Notes under the pieces: generated by a model
What the model saw: only the letters and a program-made list of their open reading frames with translations
Databases searched by the model: none
Told to the model about the DNA's origin: nothing
Shown: positions 24,825 to 33,449 of the stretch, in pieces
Layout: each line of letters opens with the position of its first letter
How positions within the stretch are numbered: position 1 is the stretch's first letter
Translations under genes and position numbers: made by a program
Origin: Rothia similimucilaginosa
Lineage (GTDB): Bacteria > Actinomycetota > Actinomycetes > Actinomycetales > Micrococcaceae
Direction of reading: 5' to 3'
DNA length: 48,214 bases
Assembly: GCF_029850875.1 (NCBI RefSeq)
Contig: NZ_JAOVAM010000010.1
Coordinates: forward strand, 1-48,214

Positions 24825-25247
24825 TTAGTACACCGGGCCGGTGAGCTTTTCGCCGGGGCCCTTGCCGGGCTCGTCCGGGAAGGGGGACGCTTCGCGGAAG
24901 GCGAGCTGTAGGGTGCGCAGGCCGTCGCGCAAGGGTGCTGCGTGCTGGGAGCCGATTTCGGGTGCGGCGGCGGTGACGAGGCCTGCCAGTGCGGTGATAA
25001 GCTTGCGTGCTTCGTCGAGGTCCTTGAGGTCGTCAGCGTTTTCCTCGGCTGCCAGGCCGCACTTGACGGCTGCGGCGCTCATCATGTGGATGGCTGCGGA
25101 GCTGATGACTTCGATGGCGGGTACGTCTGCAATGTCGCGAAGCTGTTCGTTGACGGCTTCGACCTGCTCTTCGGTGAGTTCGGTGTGTCCGTGTACGGGG
25201 GTTTCTTCTTCCGCTGTGAAGCGGAAACTCGTGTTTTCAGTGCTCAT
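24825..25247 (-). CDS. DUF1844 domain-containing protein
   Basis: Conserved small protein of 140 residues. The core IEVISSAAIHMMSAAAVKCGL is the DUF1844 signature, followed by LDEARKLITALAGLVTAA. It is mostly helical with an acidic N-terminus, and has no signal peptide. The family regularly lies next to infC in Actinobacteria, transcribed away from it as here. Function is not established. Confidence 0.88.
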   Translation of the reverse strand: MSTENTSFRFTAEEETPVHGHTELTEEQVEAVNEQLRDIADVPAIEVISSAAIHMMSAAAVKCGLAAEENADDLKDLDEARKLITALAGLVTAAAPEIGSQHAAPLRDGLRTLQLAFREASPFPDEPGKGPGEKLTGPVY

Positions 25248-25506
25248 AGTCCTAGAATCTCATATTTCGTTTGTTTCGGTAAATGCGTCCTTAAGCGTGA
25301 CCGTCGGGCGAGCCACCTGCGCGATTTCCCGCAATTTTTATGGTGTTTTACGTCTAATTCCTTGCGTCTGTCGGGGATTCTACGGTATGGTTGTAGGCAG
25401 TTTGCAAGTGGAGCATGCCTCCCACCCGGTTGACCGCTGCAGGCGTTAGCTTGCGAGTTTTGAGGTGAACGGGTTTGTCCGCCGCTTTCGGCGTACGCTG
25501 GTTTGT

Positions 25507-25538
25507 GCCTCCGCTTGTGTAACTGCGGGGGCTTTTTT
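25507..25538 (+). terminator. Attenuator-like terminator in infC leader
   Basis: An 8-bp stem with one G-T pair (25507-25514 with 25525-25532) and 10-base loop is followed by TTTTTT (25533-25538), 56 bases upstream of the infC AUU start. It would stop transcription before infC, so it is a candidate attenuator. A small CGCCG/CGGCG hairpin sits upstream (about 25481-25496). Confidence 0.75.
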
Positions 25539-25593
25539 AGTGCCCGCAACGGATAGTATTCACGGGGAAACCCACAGAGCACAGGAGCTAGTC

Positions 25594-26241
25594 ATTAGCG
25601 AACCACGCATTAACGATCGTATCCGCGTTCCCGAGGTCCGTCTTGTCGGTCCCGGTGGCGAGCAGGTAGGCGTTGTCCCTCTGAAGGACGCTCTGCGTCT
25701 GGCTGAGGACGCTGAACTCGACCTGGTCGAGGTTGCCCCGAACGCGAAGCCGCCCGTGTGCAAGCTCATGGATTACGGTAAGTACAAGTACGAAGCCGCA
25801 ATCAAGGCTCGTGAATCCCGCAAGAAGCAGGTTAATGCCGTTCTGAAGGAGATCCGTTTCCGCCTGAAGATTGATACCCACGACTACGAAACCAAGGTTG
25901 GACACGCTCGTCGTTTCCTTTCCGGTGGTGACAAGGTCAAGGCAATGATTCAGTTCCGTGGTCGTGAGCAGCAGCGCCCCGAGATGGGTGTGCGTCTGCT
26001 GGAGCGTCTGGCGGCTGAGCTGGCTGAGGTGAGTACTGTTGAGTCTCGCCCCCGTCAGGATGGCCGTAACATGGTGATGGTTCTGGCTCCGCTTCGCGGT
26101 AAGGCAGAGGCTCGCCGTGAGCAGGGCGCCGGCGGTCGCAAGGGTCGCGAGCGTATTGACACGACCAAGGCGAAGCCCGTAACTAATTCTCTGGCAGACG
26201 CTATGCCTGCCGAGTTGAAGGCACAGGCTTCCGCCGAGTAG
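25594..26241 (+). CDS. infC: Translation initiation factor IF-3, AUU start codon
   Basis: IF-3 binds the 30S subunit and rejects non-AUG starts. The conserved N-terminus [17 protein letters not shown] begins at the ATT at 25594, which is preceded at ideal spacing by AGGAG (25583-25587). AUU is the start used by infC in E. coli, where it lets IF-3 repress itself. An in-frame upstream start at 25465 would add 43 residues running through the leader terminator and is unlikely. The protein has 215 residues: the N domain, lysine-rich linker (about 70-85), the C domain to about 175, then a basic/Ala tail. It leads the infC-rpmI-rplT operon. Confidence 0.92.
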   Translation: MSEPRINDRIRVPEVRLVGPGGEQVGVVPLKDALRLAEDAELDLVEVAPNAKPPVCKLMDYGKYKYEAAIKARESRKKQVNAVLKEIRFRLKIDTHDYETKVGHARRFLSGGDKVKAMIQFRGREQQRPEMGVRLLERLAAELAEVSTVESRPRQDGRNMVMVLAPLRGKAEARREQGAGGRKGRERIDTTKAKPVTNSLADAMPAELKAQASAE

Positions 26242-26271
26242 GGAACCGGGTCGTCACTTTAGGATGGGCAC

Positions 26272-26344
26272 GCGCCTCCACCGTTGGGTGGGTGTTGCGG
26301 GTTCACCCGGTGCCGGTTCCGAGGCGCCTCCTCAGGGGTGCCTC
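26272..26344 (+). promoter_or_regulatory. Mutually exclusive hairpins upstream of rpmI
   Basis: GAGGCGC (26321-26327) can pair with GCGCCTC (26272-26278) or, extended to GAGGCGCC, with GGTGCCTC (26337-26344; one G-T). The second structure is terminator-like and followed by ATCTTTGG. The switchable pairing in the 197-base infC-rpmI gap suggests control, for example by ribosomal protein L20 as in Bacillus. No gene lies in this gap. Confidence 0.45.
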
Positions 26345-26438
26345 ATCTTTGGTCCTTGGGGCTGATGCGTCTATCGCTCAACCCCACTAAGCTACCCCGC
26401 CATTGTGGTGGGGGATGAATGTAAGGAGAACGGCAGCT

Positions 26439-26633
26439 ATGCCGAAGCAGAAGACCCACTCTGGTGCTAAGAAGCGCTTCAAGCTCACCGGTAGCGGCAA
26501 GGTTAAGCGCCAGCAGGCGAACCGTCGCCACTACCTGGAGCACAAGTCCTCTCGTCTGACCCGTCGTCTGGCTTCTGACCAGATCGTTACCGGCGGCCAG
26601 GCAAAGGTTGTCAAGAAGATGCTGGGTAAGTAA
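26439..26633 (+). CDS. rpmI: Large ribosomal subunit protein bL35
   Basis: 64-residue basic ribosomal protein, starting [18 protein letters not shown] and ending KKMLGK, as is typical for L35. The ATG at 26439 is chosen over an upstream in-frame codon because AAGGAG lies ten bases before it and the family starts here. It follows infC and precedes rplT. Confidence 0.97.
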   Translation: MPKQKTHSGAKKRFKLTGSGKVKRQQANRRHYLEHKSSRLTRRLASDQIVTGGQAKVVKKMLGK

Positions 26634-26674
26634 GCACCGCTTACTCTCTGCACCTGGCGTACCGATAGCGGTGC
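26634..26674 (+). other. Hairpin between rpmI and rplT
   Basis: GCACCGCT (26634-26641) and AGCGGTGC (26667-26674) form a perfect 8-bp stem with a 25-base loop directly after the rpmI stop. A repeated CTGTTCAG flanks the rest of the 114-base gap. May modulate rplT expression or mRNA stability. Confidence 0.4.
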
Positions 26675-26747
26675 GCACTGATTAAAGACTCGCTCCTGTT
26701 CAGCGTGATATGTGAGCTGTTCAGGACATAAGACGAAGGAGACACAC

Positions 26748-27128
26748 GTGGCACGTGTGAAGCGCGCGGTTAACGCGCACAAGAAGCGCCGTACTATTCT
26801 CGATCGTGCATCCGGCTACCGCGGTCAGCGTTCTCGCCTGTACCGTAAGGCTAAGGAGCAGGTCACTCACTCGCTGGTTTACAGCTACGACCACCGTCGT
26901 AAGAAGAAGGGTGACTTCCGTCGCCTGTGGATTCAGCGTATCAACGCTGCTTCCCGCGCACAGGGCCTGACCTACAACCGCTTCATCCAGGGCCTGAAGG
27001 CTGCTGGTGTTGAGGTTGACCGCCGTATGCTGGCTGAGCTGGCTGTTAACGAGCCCGCTGCCTTCAACGCACTGGTTGAGATTGCTAAGAACAACCTGCC
27101 CGAGGACACCTCGGCTCCCAAGGCTTAA
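26748..27128 (+). CDS. rplT: Large ribosomal subunit protein bL20
   Basis: 126-residue L20, beginning (GTG start) [18 protein letters not shown] and carrying the RNA-binding [26 protein letters not shown] before 26748 sets the start. L20 assembles early on 23S rRNA and in Bacillus and E. coli represses its own operon, which may explain the structured leaders here. Confidence 0.97.
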   Translation: MARVKRAVNAHKKRRTILDRASGYRGQRSRLYRKAKEQVTHSLVYSYDHRRKKKGDFRRLWIQRINAASRAQGLTYNRFIQGLKAAGVEVDRRMLAELAVNEPAAFNALVEIAKNNLPEDTSAPKA

Positions 27129-27192
27129 TGAGCCTAGGTTGTGTTCTTACCTCGAAGATCTAGGTTCGGGGTAAGATGCGTAAGCGTCGTGA

Positions 27193-27229
27193 GCGGCCGT
27201 CTGCACTTTTGAGTGTGGGCGGCCGCTTT
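27193..27229 (+). terminator. Terminator of infC-rpmI-rplT operon
   Basis: A 14-bp stem with several G-T pairs (27193-27206 with 27213-27226), a TTTTGA loop, then TTTC. Confidence 0.8.
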
Positions 27230-27291
27230 CTGCGTATCTGGGGGTTGCTTGAGTGACTGTTCTGCGTTTTTTGGGTGTGCCTTTGGCTGTG

Positions 27292-27303
27292 TACCCTTTA
27301 AGA
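27292..27303 (+). promoter_or_regulatory. Candidate leaderless -10 of rRNA methyltransferase gene
   Basis: TACCCT (27292-27297) then six bases and an in-frame GTG at 27304. The same hexamer precedes ftsK and miaB. Confidence 0.4.
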
Positions 27304-28251
27304 GTGAACTTTTTTGAACGTATTAGTACCCCCGTTGTGATGTCCAATCCGCAGGCAGATCGTGTGCGTGATATTGCCAAGCTGCGTACCCGCGCTGCCC
27401 GCACGAAGAAGGGCCAGTTCCTGGTGGAAGGCCCGCAGGCTGTACGTGAGGCGCTGAAGGCGCATCTGAAGAAGCCGATTCTGGATGCTGTCTATGTTAC
27501 GGAGGCGGCTTTTGACCGTCATGAGGATATTGCTGAGCTGCTGGAGCAGGTGTACGGCACCCCCACCCCGGAGGAGGGTCGCCGCGTCTTTATGCGTGTG
27601 GTGACCGACGAGGTGCTGGAGGCGATGGCTGATTCGGTGAGCCCGCAGGGTATTATTGCGGTTTCTTTTATGGTGGATGCGTCGTTCTCGCTGCTGTGGG
27701 GTGAGGGCGCGTTGAACCCGAAGCTGATTGCTGTGCTGTCTCGTGTGCAGGATCCGGGTAATGCGGGCACTATTCTTCGCGTGGCTGATGCGGCCGGTGC
27801 TGACCTGGTGATTACGACTAAGGGTTCGGTGGATTTGTATAACCCGAAGACGGTGCGTTCTACCGCGGGTTCGCTGTTCCATGTGCCGATTATTCAGGGC
27901 GTGCAGCTGGAGGATTTCGCGGAGGATGTGAAGTCTCAGGGTACTGCTGTGCTGGCTGCTGACGGCTATGGTGCTGTGAATCTGCAGGAGCTGAGTGAGT
28001 ACACGGCGGCTCGTCGTGCCGGTGTGGAGGTGAGTGCCCCGTCCGGTGTGAAGGGCAATTTTGATCTTTCTAAGCCGACCATGTGGCTTTTCGGTAATGA
28101 GGCTCAGGGCCTGAATGCTGAGGAGAAGGCTGCCGCCACGATGCGCGTGGCGGTGCCTGTCTATGGTTCGGCTGAGTCTTTGAATGTGGGTACGGCTGCT
28201 GCTGTGTGTCTGTATGCTTCGGCGATGGCTCAGCGTGGTGTTTCTCGCTAG
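27304..28251 (+). CDS. SpoU/TrmH-family RNA 2'-O-methyltransferase
   Basis: SAM-dependent ribose methyltransferase of the knotted SPOUT fold. An N-terminal substrate-binding domain (KKGQFLVEGPQAVREAL) precedes the catalytic domain with LSRVQDPGNAGTILRVADAAG (motif 1, catalytic-type Arg/Asn), LFGNEAQGL (motif 2) and SLNVGTAAAVCLYASAM (motif 3). From the GTG at 27304 it has 315 residues; the ATG at 27340 would give 303 and GTG 27253 would give 332. I prefer 27304 for the leaderless layout. It follows rplT, a frequent actinobacterial order. The RNA target is not deducible; TsnR-like and RlmB-like enzymes share these motifs. Confidence 0.88.
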   Translation: MNFFERISTPVVMSNPQADRVRDIAKLRTRAARTKKGQFLVEGPQAVREALKAHLKKPILDAVYVTEAAFDRHEDIAELLEQVYGTPTPEEGRRVFMRVVTDEVLEAMADSVSPQGIIAVSFMVDASFSLLWGEGALNPKLIAVLSRVQDPGNAGTILRVADAAGADLVITTKGSVDLYNPKTVRSTAGSLFHVPIIQGVQLEDFAEDVKSQGTAVLAADGYGAVNLQELSEYTAARRAGVEVSAPSGVKGNFDLSKPTMWLFGNEAQGLNAEEKAAATMRVAVPVYGSAESLNVGTAAAVCLYASAMAQRGVSR

Positions 28252-28370
28252 GGTTTATCTCGCTATATTTTTACGAGGTTTCGGGGCGGTTCGTAGTTGT
28301 GAAACAGTGGCGGGCCGCCTCGACCGTATAGGTTTGAGAATGCAGGATTAGGGCTGTAGAAAGGGAAATT

Positions 28371-29297
28371 ATGTCTGCTCCTTCTGGTCATTCGGGTTCG
28401 GGCGCGATTGTTGCTGCGTTGGGTGCGAACCTGGGTATTGCGGTGCTGAAGTTTTTGGCTTTTGCGCTGACTCGTTCCTCGTCGATGCTGGCGGAGGGTA
28501 TCCATTCGGTGGCTGATTCCGGTAATCAGGTGTTGCTTCTGGTGGGCGGTCGTGCTTCGCAGAAGCAAGCTGATGAGGAGCACCCGTTTGGTTATGGCCG
28601 TAATCGCTATATTTACGCGTTTATTGTGTCGATTATTATCTTTGCCCTGGGTGGCTTATTTGCTCTGTATGAGGGGTATGAGAAGCTACATGACCCGCAC
28701 GGTATTACTGAGTGGCAGTGGGTTCCGGTGGCTGTTCTGGTGGGTTCGATTCTGCTGGAGGGTAATTCGTTCCGCGTGGCGGTGAAGGAGTCGCGTGAGC
28801 TGAAGGGCAAGCAGAGCTGGATGCGTTTCTTGCGTACTTCGAAGAACCCGGAGCTTCCGGTTCTTCTGCTGGAGGATGCGGGTGCGTTGCTGGGTCTGAT
28901 GTTTGCGCTCTTCGGTGTGGGTATGACCTTGCTGACCGGTAACGGTCTGTGGGATGCGTTCGGTACGCTGGCTATCGGTGTGCTGCTAGTCTTTATCGCT
29001 GTGTTCCTTGCCGTGGAGATGAAGTCGCTGATTTTGGGTGAGGCTGCTTCTGCTGAGGATTTGGCGAAGATCCGTGCAGCGATTGAGGATGGCGATAGCG
29101 AGCGCATTATCCATATTAAGACCGTGCACCTGGGTCCTGAGGAGATTCTGGTGGCGGCTAAGATCCGTATTCATGATGCTGATACTGGCCGCGCTGTGGC
29201 TGATGAGATTGATGCGGCTGAGGTTCGTATTCGCGAGGCTGTCCCTGCTGCCCGCATAATCTACCTGGAGCCGGATATTTTGCGGGCCGACGCCTAG
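28371..29297 (+). CDS. Cation diffusion facilitator (CDF) family metal exporter
   Basis: Proton-coupled divalent metal efflux (Zn, Mn or Fe type) in the cytoplasmic membrane. The metal site reads H45 and D49 in HSVADS, with a matching ED pair in LLLEDAGALLG (about 166-176). HPFGYGR (71-77) follows the second helix. Six hydrophobic segments precede a C-terminal cytoplasmic domain of about 80 residues. Length 308. AAAGGGAAATT precedes the ATG. The metal cannot be told by eye. The nearby iron-uptake operon is separated by other genes, so a functional link is only a possibility. Confidence 0.88.
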   Translation: MSAPSGHSGSGAIVAALGANLGIAVLKFLAFALTRSSSMLAEGIHSVADSGNQVLLLVGGRASQKQADEEHPFGYGRNRYIYAFIVSIIIFALGGLFALYEGYEKLHDPHGITEWQWVPVAVLVGSILLEGNSFRVAVKESRELKGKQSWMRFLRTSKNPELPVLLLEDAGALLGLMFALFGVGMTLLTGNGLWDAFGTLAIGVLLVFIAVFLAVEMKSLILGEAASAEDLAKIRAAIEDGDSERIIHIKTVHLGPEEILVAAKIRIHDADTGRAVADEIDAAEVRIREAVPAARIIYLEPDILRADA

Positions 29298-29415
29298 ATA
29301 CTGGTTCCTTGGGGCGGCACCTGTGCTGGCGCCTCTTGTGGGCGTATCATACCGCGCAGACACAGCAGGTGAGGCATATCCACTTAAACACACAAACGTA
29401 TAGGAGAGACGATTC

Positions 29416-30225
29416 ATGACTGTCGAAATGGTGACTGACGGCTTGCTGAAGATTTTCTTCGGTCTGGTCATCATCCTGGTGTATCTACGCCTGACCCACC
29501 GTTCTCAGGCGGGGCACCAGACCCCGATTGATACCATCGGTAACTTTGTGATTGGTGGTCTGATTGGTGGTGTACTGTATAGCGAGCAGATTAGTCTGTT
29601 CTACTTCATCGTTTACCTGGTCTTTACGTTGTGTATGATTCAGCTGCTGAATGTGGCGACTTCGAAGATTCATTTTTTGCATATGGCGGTGCGTGAGCAG
29701 CGCGTGCCGGTCATTACTGATGGCGATATCGATATTAAGAGCTTCCAACAGTCCGACGTGGTACTTGACCCGATGCGTCTGGTAGCAGATCTGCGTGCGC
29801 AAGGTATTTACGACCTGGAAGAAATTGAGTTCGCTCAGATTGAGCTGAATGGCGCGCTGAGCGTGATTCGTAAGGGTGACGGTGTTCCAAACTTTACCCT
29901 GGTGGTGAAGGGAACCCTGGTGACTCGCGATATTGCGGATGCTCACAAGACTGAGGATTGGGTGCGTTTGCAGCTACGTGCAGCTAAGGTTGAGCTTGAG
30001 GATATCTTCCTTATGGAGTTTAAGAACGGCAACCGCTTGCTGATTCTGCTGAACGACGGCACTAATATTCGCCGTGAGGTGGTAGAAACCTCGAATATGA
30101 ATGACGAGGAAGAAGAGTGGAAGGCAGGCATCGAGAAAACTGATAAACAGCAGGACGGCAATTCTGAGGACATGGATAAGGCTACTGACGCTCAGGTGGC
30201 CCCTAAGGAGAAGAAGGAGCAGTAG
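29416..30225 (+). CDS. DUF421 (YetF-type) membrane protein
   Basis: 269 residues with three N-terminal membrane segments (about 8-24, 42-58, 60-80) and a C-terminal DUF421 domain containing RLVADLRAQGIYDLEEIEFAQ and ELNGALSVI, both typical of YetF/YcaP proteins. The tail (about 220-269) is highly charged and probably disordered. The family's role is poorly known, with links to envelope stress and spore germination reported for Bacillus homologues. An AGGAGAG site precedes the ATG. The stop overlaps the Nudix gene start by one base. Confidence 0.85.
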   Translation: MTVEMVTDGLLKIFFGLVIILVYLRLTHRSQAGHQTPIDTIGNFVIGGLIGGVLYSEQISLFYFIVYLVFTLCMIQLLNVATSKIHFLHMAVREQRVPVITDGDIDIKSFQQSDVVLDPMRLVADLRAQGIYDLEEIEFAQIELNGALSVIRKGDGVPNFTLVVKGTLVTRDIADAHKTEDWVRLQLRAAKVELEDIFLMEFKNGNRLLILLNDGTNIRREVVETSNMNDEEEEWKAGIEKTDKQQDGNSEDMDKATDAQVAPKEKKEQ

Positions 30226-30716
30226 TGTCTACCTCTAACCAGGTGCCCGAACACTTTGAAGTGCAGGTGGTAGGTGCAGCAGTTTTGGATTCTTTCAAGA
30301 ATCCCACCCGCCTGCTGATTGCCCAACGCTCGGCGCCACCCATCCTGGCGGGCCTCTGGGAATTTCCCGGTGGGAAGGTCGAGGCGGCAGAGAGCTGCGA
30401 GCAGGCTCTGGCGCGTGAGCTGAGTGAGGAACTGGGCGTACGGATTCTTGTGGGTGCTGAGGTGCCCGGACCGCACGTTCAAGGTTGGCCACTAAACGAG
30501 CGCCTGGCGATGCGTGTGTTCTTTGCTGAGATTTTTTCTGGTACTCCGGATACTTTGGAAGATCACAGTGCTCTGCGGTGGATGCCGCTACCGAACTCTA
30601 GGGATAACGCGCAGGCGTATGATGATTTGCTGGGTTTGCCGTGGATTCCGGCGGATTTGCCGATTGTTGTGGCTCTTCTTCAGCAATTACAGGATGCAGG
30701 TGTTGGCGAGGCATAA
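30225..30716 (+). CDS. Nudix hydrolase (MutT/NudG-like)
   Basis: Probable nucleotide pyrophosphatase, possibly sanitising oxidised dNTPs or hydrolysing CTP-type substrates. A perfect Nudix box, Gx5Ex7REUxEExGU, spans residues 50-72, beginning at GGKVEAAES and ending RELSEELGV. FEVQVVGAAVLD and LLIAQRSAPPILAGLWEFPGG are MutT-like flanks. Length 163. The GTG start overlaps the DUF421 stop (TAGTG), with GAAGGAGC upstream, so translation is coupled. Confidence 0.9.
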   Translation: MSTSNQVPEHFEVQVVGAAVLDSFKNPTRLLIAQRSAPPILAGLWEFPGGKVEAAESCEQALARELSEELGVRILVGAEVPGPHVQGWPLNERLAMRVFFAEIFSGTPDTLEDHSALRWMPLPNSRDNAQAYDDLLGLPWIPADLPIVVALLQQLQDAGVGEA

Positions 30717-30833
30717 TCCTAATGCCGTAGTGCTAAGACTCTGTGTTAGTTTGGTGTAAGGCTAATTCCCGTTGTGTAACAAGTTCGCGGCGGTAACAGG
30801 ATAAATTTTCTCTATCTTTTTTGACACTGTTTG

Positions 30834-30869
30834 AAGGTGGGATTCCCTGTGGGGAGTCCCGCCTTTATT
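30834..30869 (+). terminator. Terminator after Nudix gene
   Basis: A 14-bp stem with a few G-T pairs (30834-30847 with 30852-30865) and 4-base loop, then TTATTC. The rest of the 30717-31103 gap holds no visible gene; the distal part carries the efeU control region. Confidence 0.8.
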
Positions 30870-31058
30870 CATGTTTTAAGGGTGATTTATGCGCCATGTG
30901 ATCCTGACTTGCGTGTTTATTAGGGTGTTTATTCAAAGTGCGTAAAGTTATGGCGACAGGTCGTGTCTAAGAACCGGCACCGTAAAGATATAGGCGATTT
31001 TAGGCATGTGTAGCCCCATCAGCCGGGATGCAATCTAGCACCAATCACCGTATGTTTA

Positions 31059-31077
31059 TTAGGTAAGAGAAAACTAA
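31059..31077 (+). promoter_or_regulatory. Candidate DtxR/IdeR iron box of efeUOB
   Basis: A 19-base site starting TTAGGTAAG and ending CTAA matches the consensus TTAGGTTAGCCTAACCTAA at 14 of 19 positions, 19 bases before the ATG at 31096. This placement and the iron-uptake genes downstream support iron repression. Binding was not tested. Confidence 0.6.
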
Positions 31078-31103
31078 CTAATTGGTGATACTGAGATGAA
31101 CTT

Positions 31104-31964
31104 TTGGGGGCCTTCCTCGGAAACTTTTTGATTGGCCTACGTGAGGGCCTCGAAGCGGCTCTGGTCGTAGGTATCCTGCTCGCCTACATCCGCAAAACGC
31201 AGCGCACCCACCTGCTGGCCACGATGTGGGCTGGCGTCAGTGTGGCGGTGCTGCTGTCCCTCAGCTTCGGCGCCCTGCTGACCTTCGGCCCCCAAACCCT
31301 CACCTTCGAAGCGCAGGAAGCCATCGGTGGTTCCCTGTCCATCATTTCGGTTGGCTTCGTCACCTGGATGATTTTCTGGATGGCTGAAAACGCCCGCATG
31401 CTCTCCGCCGAGCTCAAGGGCAAACTGGACGCTGTGCAGACCAGCGTCTGGGCTGTGGTTCTGCTGGCAGCGCTCTCCGTGGGCCGTGAAAGCTTGGAGA
31501 CCACTCTCTTTATCTGGTCGGCTACCCGCACCTCCGGTCAGGAGGCTAACGCAATCCCCATGCTCGGTGCGCTGGTCGGTATCGCAATCGCTGTTGTCAT
31601 GGCGTGGGGCATGATGCGCGGCATGATGCGTATTAACCTCTCCCGATTCTTCACGATTACCGGCGCGTTCCTGGTCATTGTGGCGGCGGGCGTACTCTCG
31701 TACGGTATTCACGACCTGCAGGAGGCGGCTATCCTGCCGGGTCTGAACAACATCGCGTTTGAGTCCTACCGTTATATCGACCCGAGCAGTTTTGTTGGCA
31801 CACTGCTGAAGGCTGTATTCAACCTGTCTTCGACCACCACCTGGCTTGAGGCGGGCGCCTGGATCCTGTACGTGGGCATTGTGATGCCGTTGTTTATCCG
31901 TGCGCAGCGTCCGGGGCTGAAGGCATCGGCTAAGAAGCCGGAAGACGAAAAGGCTGCAGCCTAA
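31104..31964 (+). CDS. efeU: Iron permease EfeU (FTR1 family), possibly frameshifted at start
   Basis: High-affinity iron permease with seven predicted membrane segments. Both REGLE-type iron motifs are present: REGLE at 13-17 and GRESLE near 128. From the TTG at 31104 the protein has 286 residues, but TTG lacks a ribosome site. An ATG at 31096 begins MNFW and reaches a stop after 11 codons; adding one base in the T4G5 tract (31102-31110) would fuse it in frame, giving MNFWGAFLGNFLIG. This suggests a sequencing or genuine indel, or a slippage-controlled start. Together with EfeO and EfeB downstream it forms the EfeUOB ferrous iron system. Confidence 0.9.
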   Translation: MGAFLGNFLIGLREGLEAALVVGILLAYIRKTQRTHLLATMWAGVSVAVLLSLSFGALLTFGPQTLTFEAQEAIGGSLSIISVGFVTWMIFWMAENARMLSAELKGKLDAVQTSVWAVVLLAALSVGRESLETTLFIWSATRTSGQEANAIPMLGALVGIAIAVVMAWGMMRGMMRINLSRFFTITGAFLVIVAAGVLSYGIHDLQEAAILPGLNNIAFESYRYIDPSSFVGTLLKAVFNLSSTTTWLEAGAWILYVGIVMPLFIRAQRPGLKASAKKPEDEKAAA

Positions 31965-32102
31965 TAGACGGCGTCCTCAACCGAAACTAGCCTCCACATT
32001 GTCAGGGAAGCACCCTTAGATTTTTGCGGCAATGACTGGCCGCGAACCCTCACTATTCATTCATATATTTACCCTTCACGGGACCATACATAAGGAGAAT
32101 CA

Positions 32103-33320
32103 ATGCGTAAGACTCTCGCCTCCGCTGGCGCACTGCTGTCGGTTGGTGCCCTCGCCCTGACCGGTTGCACCCCGAACAATCAGAACGTGGCATCCTCCGC
32201 TTCGGGATCTGCGGCGTCCGATGGTGTCATTAACGTCAGCGCTAGCGACACTGCATGCAAGCTCTCGGTGACCACTGCGAAGGCTGGCAAGGTGACTTTT
32301 AAAGTCAAAAATGAGGGCACTAAGGTCAACGAGTTCTATGTGCTTGGCTCTGACGGTCTGCGCATTATCTCCGAGGTGGAGAATATCGGTCCGAACCTCA
32401 GCCGCGACCTGACCGTGGAACTGAGTGAGGGCAGCTACAAGACTGCGTGCAAGCCCGGCATGGTGGGTGACGGTATCCAGGGTAATTTCACCGTGACCAA
32501 GAACGAGAACGCAATCCCAATCTCCGCTGATGAGCAGGCCCTGCGCGATACCGCGGTTGCCCAGTACACCGCCTATGTCAAGGACCAGGTGGAGTCGTTG
32601 AAGACTAAGACTGAGCAGTTCGCTGAGCTGTACACCGCCGGTAAGGCGGAAGAAGCGAAGGCTCTGTACTCTTCCGCACGCCTGCACTACGAACGCATTG
32701 AGCCGGTGGCTGAGTCCTTCGGTGACCTGGACCCCGCCCTGGATGCACGTGAAACAGACGTGGAGGAGGGCAAGGAGTGGACCGGCTGGCACAAGATTGA
32801 GAAGGACCTGTGGCAGCCCACCGCTGAGAAGAATGGTGGTAAGGAATACACTCCGCTGACTGAGCAGGAGCGCGCTGAGCTGGCGAAGAAGCTTGTTGCT
32901 GACACTCAAAAGCTCTACGACGAGGTTCACTCCTCCGAGTTCAAGCTTGAGGCTTTCCAGATTTCTAACGGTGCCAAGGAACTGCTGGACGAAGTGGTAA
33001 ACACCAAGATTAGCGGTGAGGAAGAAACCTGGTCGCACACCGACCTCTCCGACTTCCAGGGCAATATTGATGGTGCCCGCGTGGCCTACGAGGATGTTCT
33101 GCCGATTCTGAAGCAGAAGGACCCGAAGCTGGCGGAGGACATCGAGAAGAAATTCGACGCCGTGCAGAAGCTGCTGAACCACCACAAGAAGGGCAACGGT
33201 TTCGCTTCCTACGATGAGCTGACCAAGGAACAGGTGCGTGAGCTGTCCGATGCTGTCGAGGCGCTCTCCGAGCCGGTTTCGAAGATGACTGAGGTTGTGA
33301 CCGGCGCGGGTACTAAGTAG
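32103..33320 (+). CDS. efeO: EfeO iron-uptake lipoprotein (cupredoxin plus M75 peptidase-like)
   Basis: Extracytoplasmic iron-binding component of EfeUOB. A lipoprotein signal ends at LTGC with lipidated Cys22. An N-terminal cupredoxin-like domain (about 38-125) is followed by an imelysin/M75 domain (about 145-395) with the metal motif GWHKIEKDLW (HxxE) near 228-238. The protein has 405 residues and is rich in helices. TAAGGAGAA precedes the ATG. Tethering to the membrane would place it next to EfeU. Confidence 0.95.
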   Translation: MRKTLASAGALLSVGALALTGCTPNNQNVASSASGSAASDGVINVSASDTACKLSVTTAKAGKVTFKVKNEGTKVNEFYVLGSDGLRIISEVENIGPNLSRDLTVELSEGSYKTACKPGMVGDGIQGNFTVTKNENAIPISADEQALRDTAVAQYTAYVKDQVESLKTKTEQFAELYTAGKAEEAKALYSSARLHYERIEPVAESFGDLDPALDARETDVEEGKEWTGWHKIEKDLWQPTAEKNGGKEYTPLTEQERAELAKKLVADTQKLYDEVHSSEFKLEAFQISNGAKELLDEVVNTKISGEEETWSHTDLSDFQGNIDGARVAYEDVLPILKQKDPKLAEDIEKKFDAVQKLLNHHKKGNGFASYDELTKEQVRELSDAVEALSEPVSKMTEVVTGAGTK

Positions 33321-33449
33321 TACCCTGCGGGTTGATACCTCACTGCGCTTGAATGCGGGTGATGCCGGGTGGGGACTACGGTTGATTCGTGTCTCTGCCC
33401 GGCACGGGCGCATTATTCATTATTCACACATCATACGAAAGGCCTTCCC

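Noticed and set aside
25465-25593. N-terminal extension of IF-3 from an upstream start
   Set aside because: It would be translated through the leader terminator and has no similarity to IF-3; AUU 25594 with AGGAG is better.
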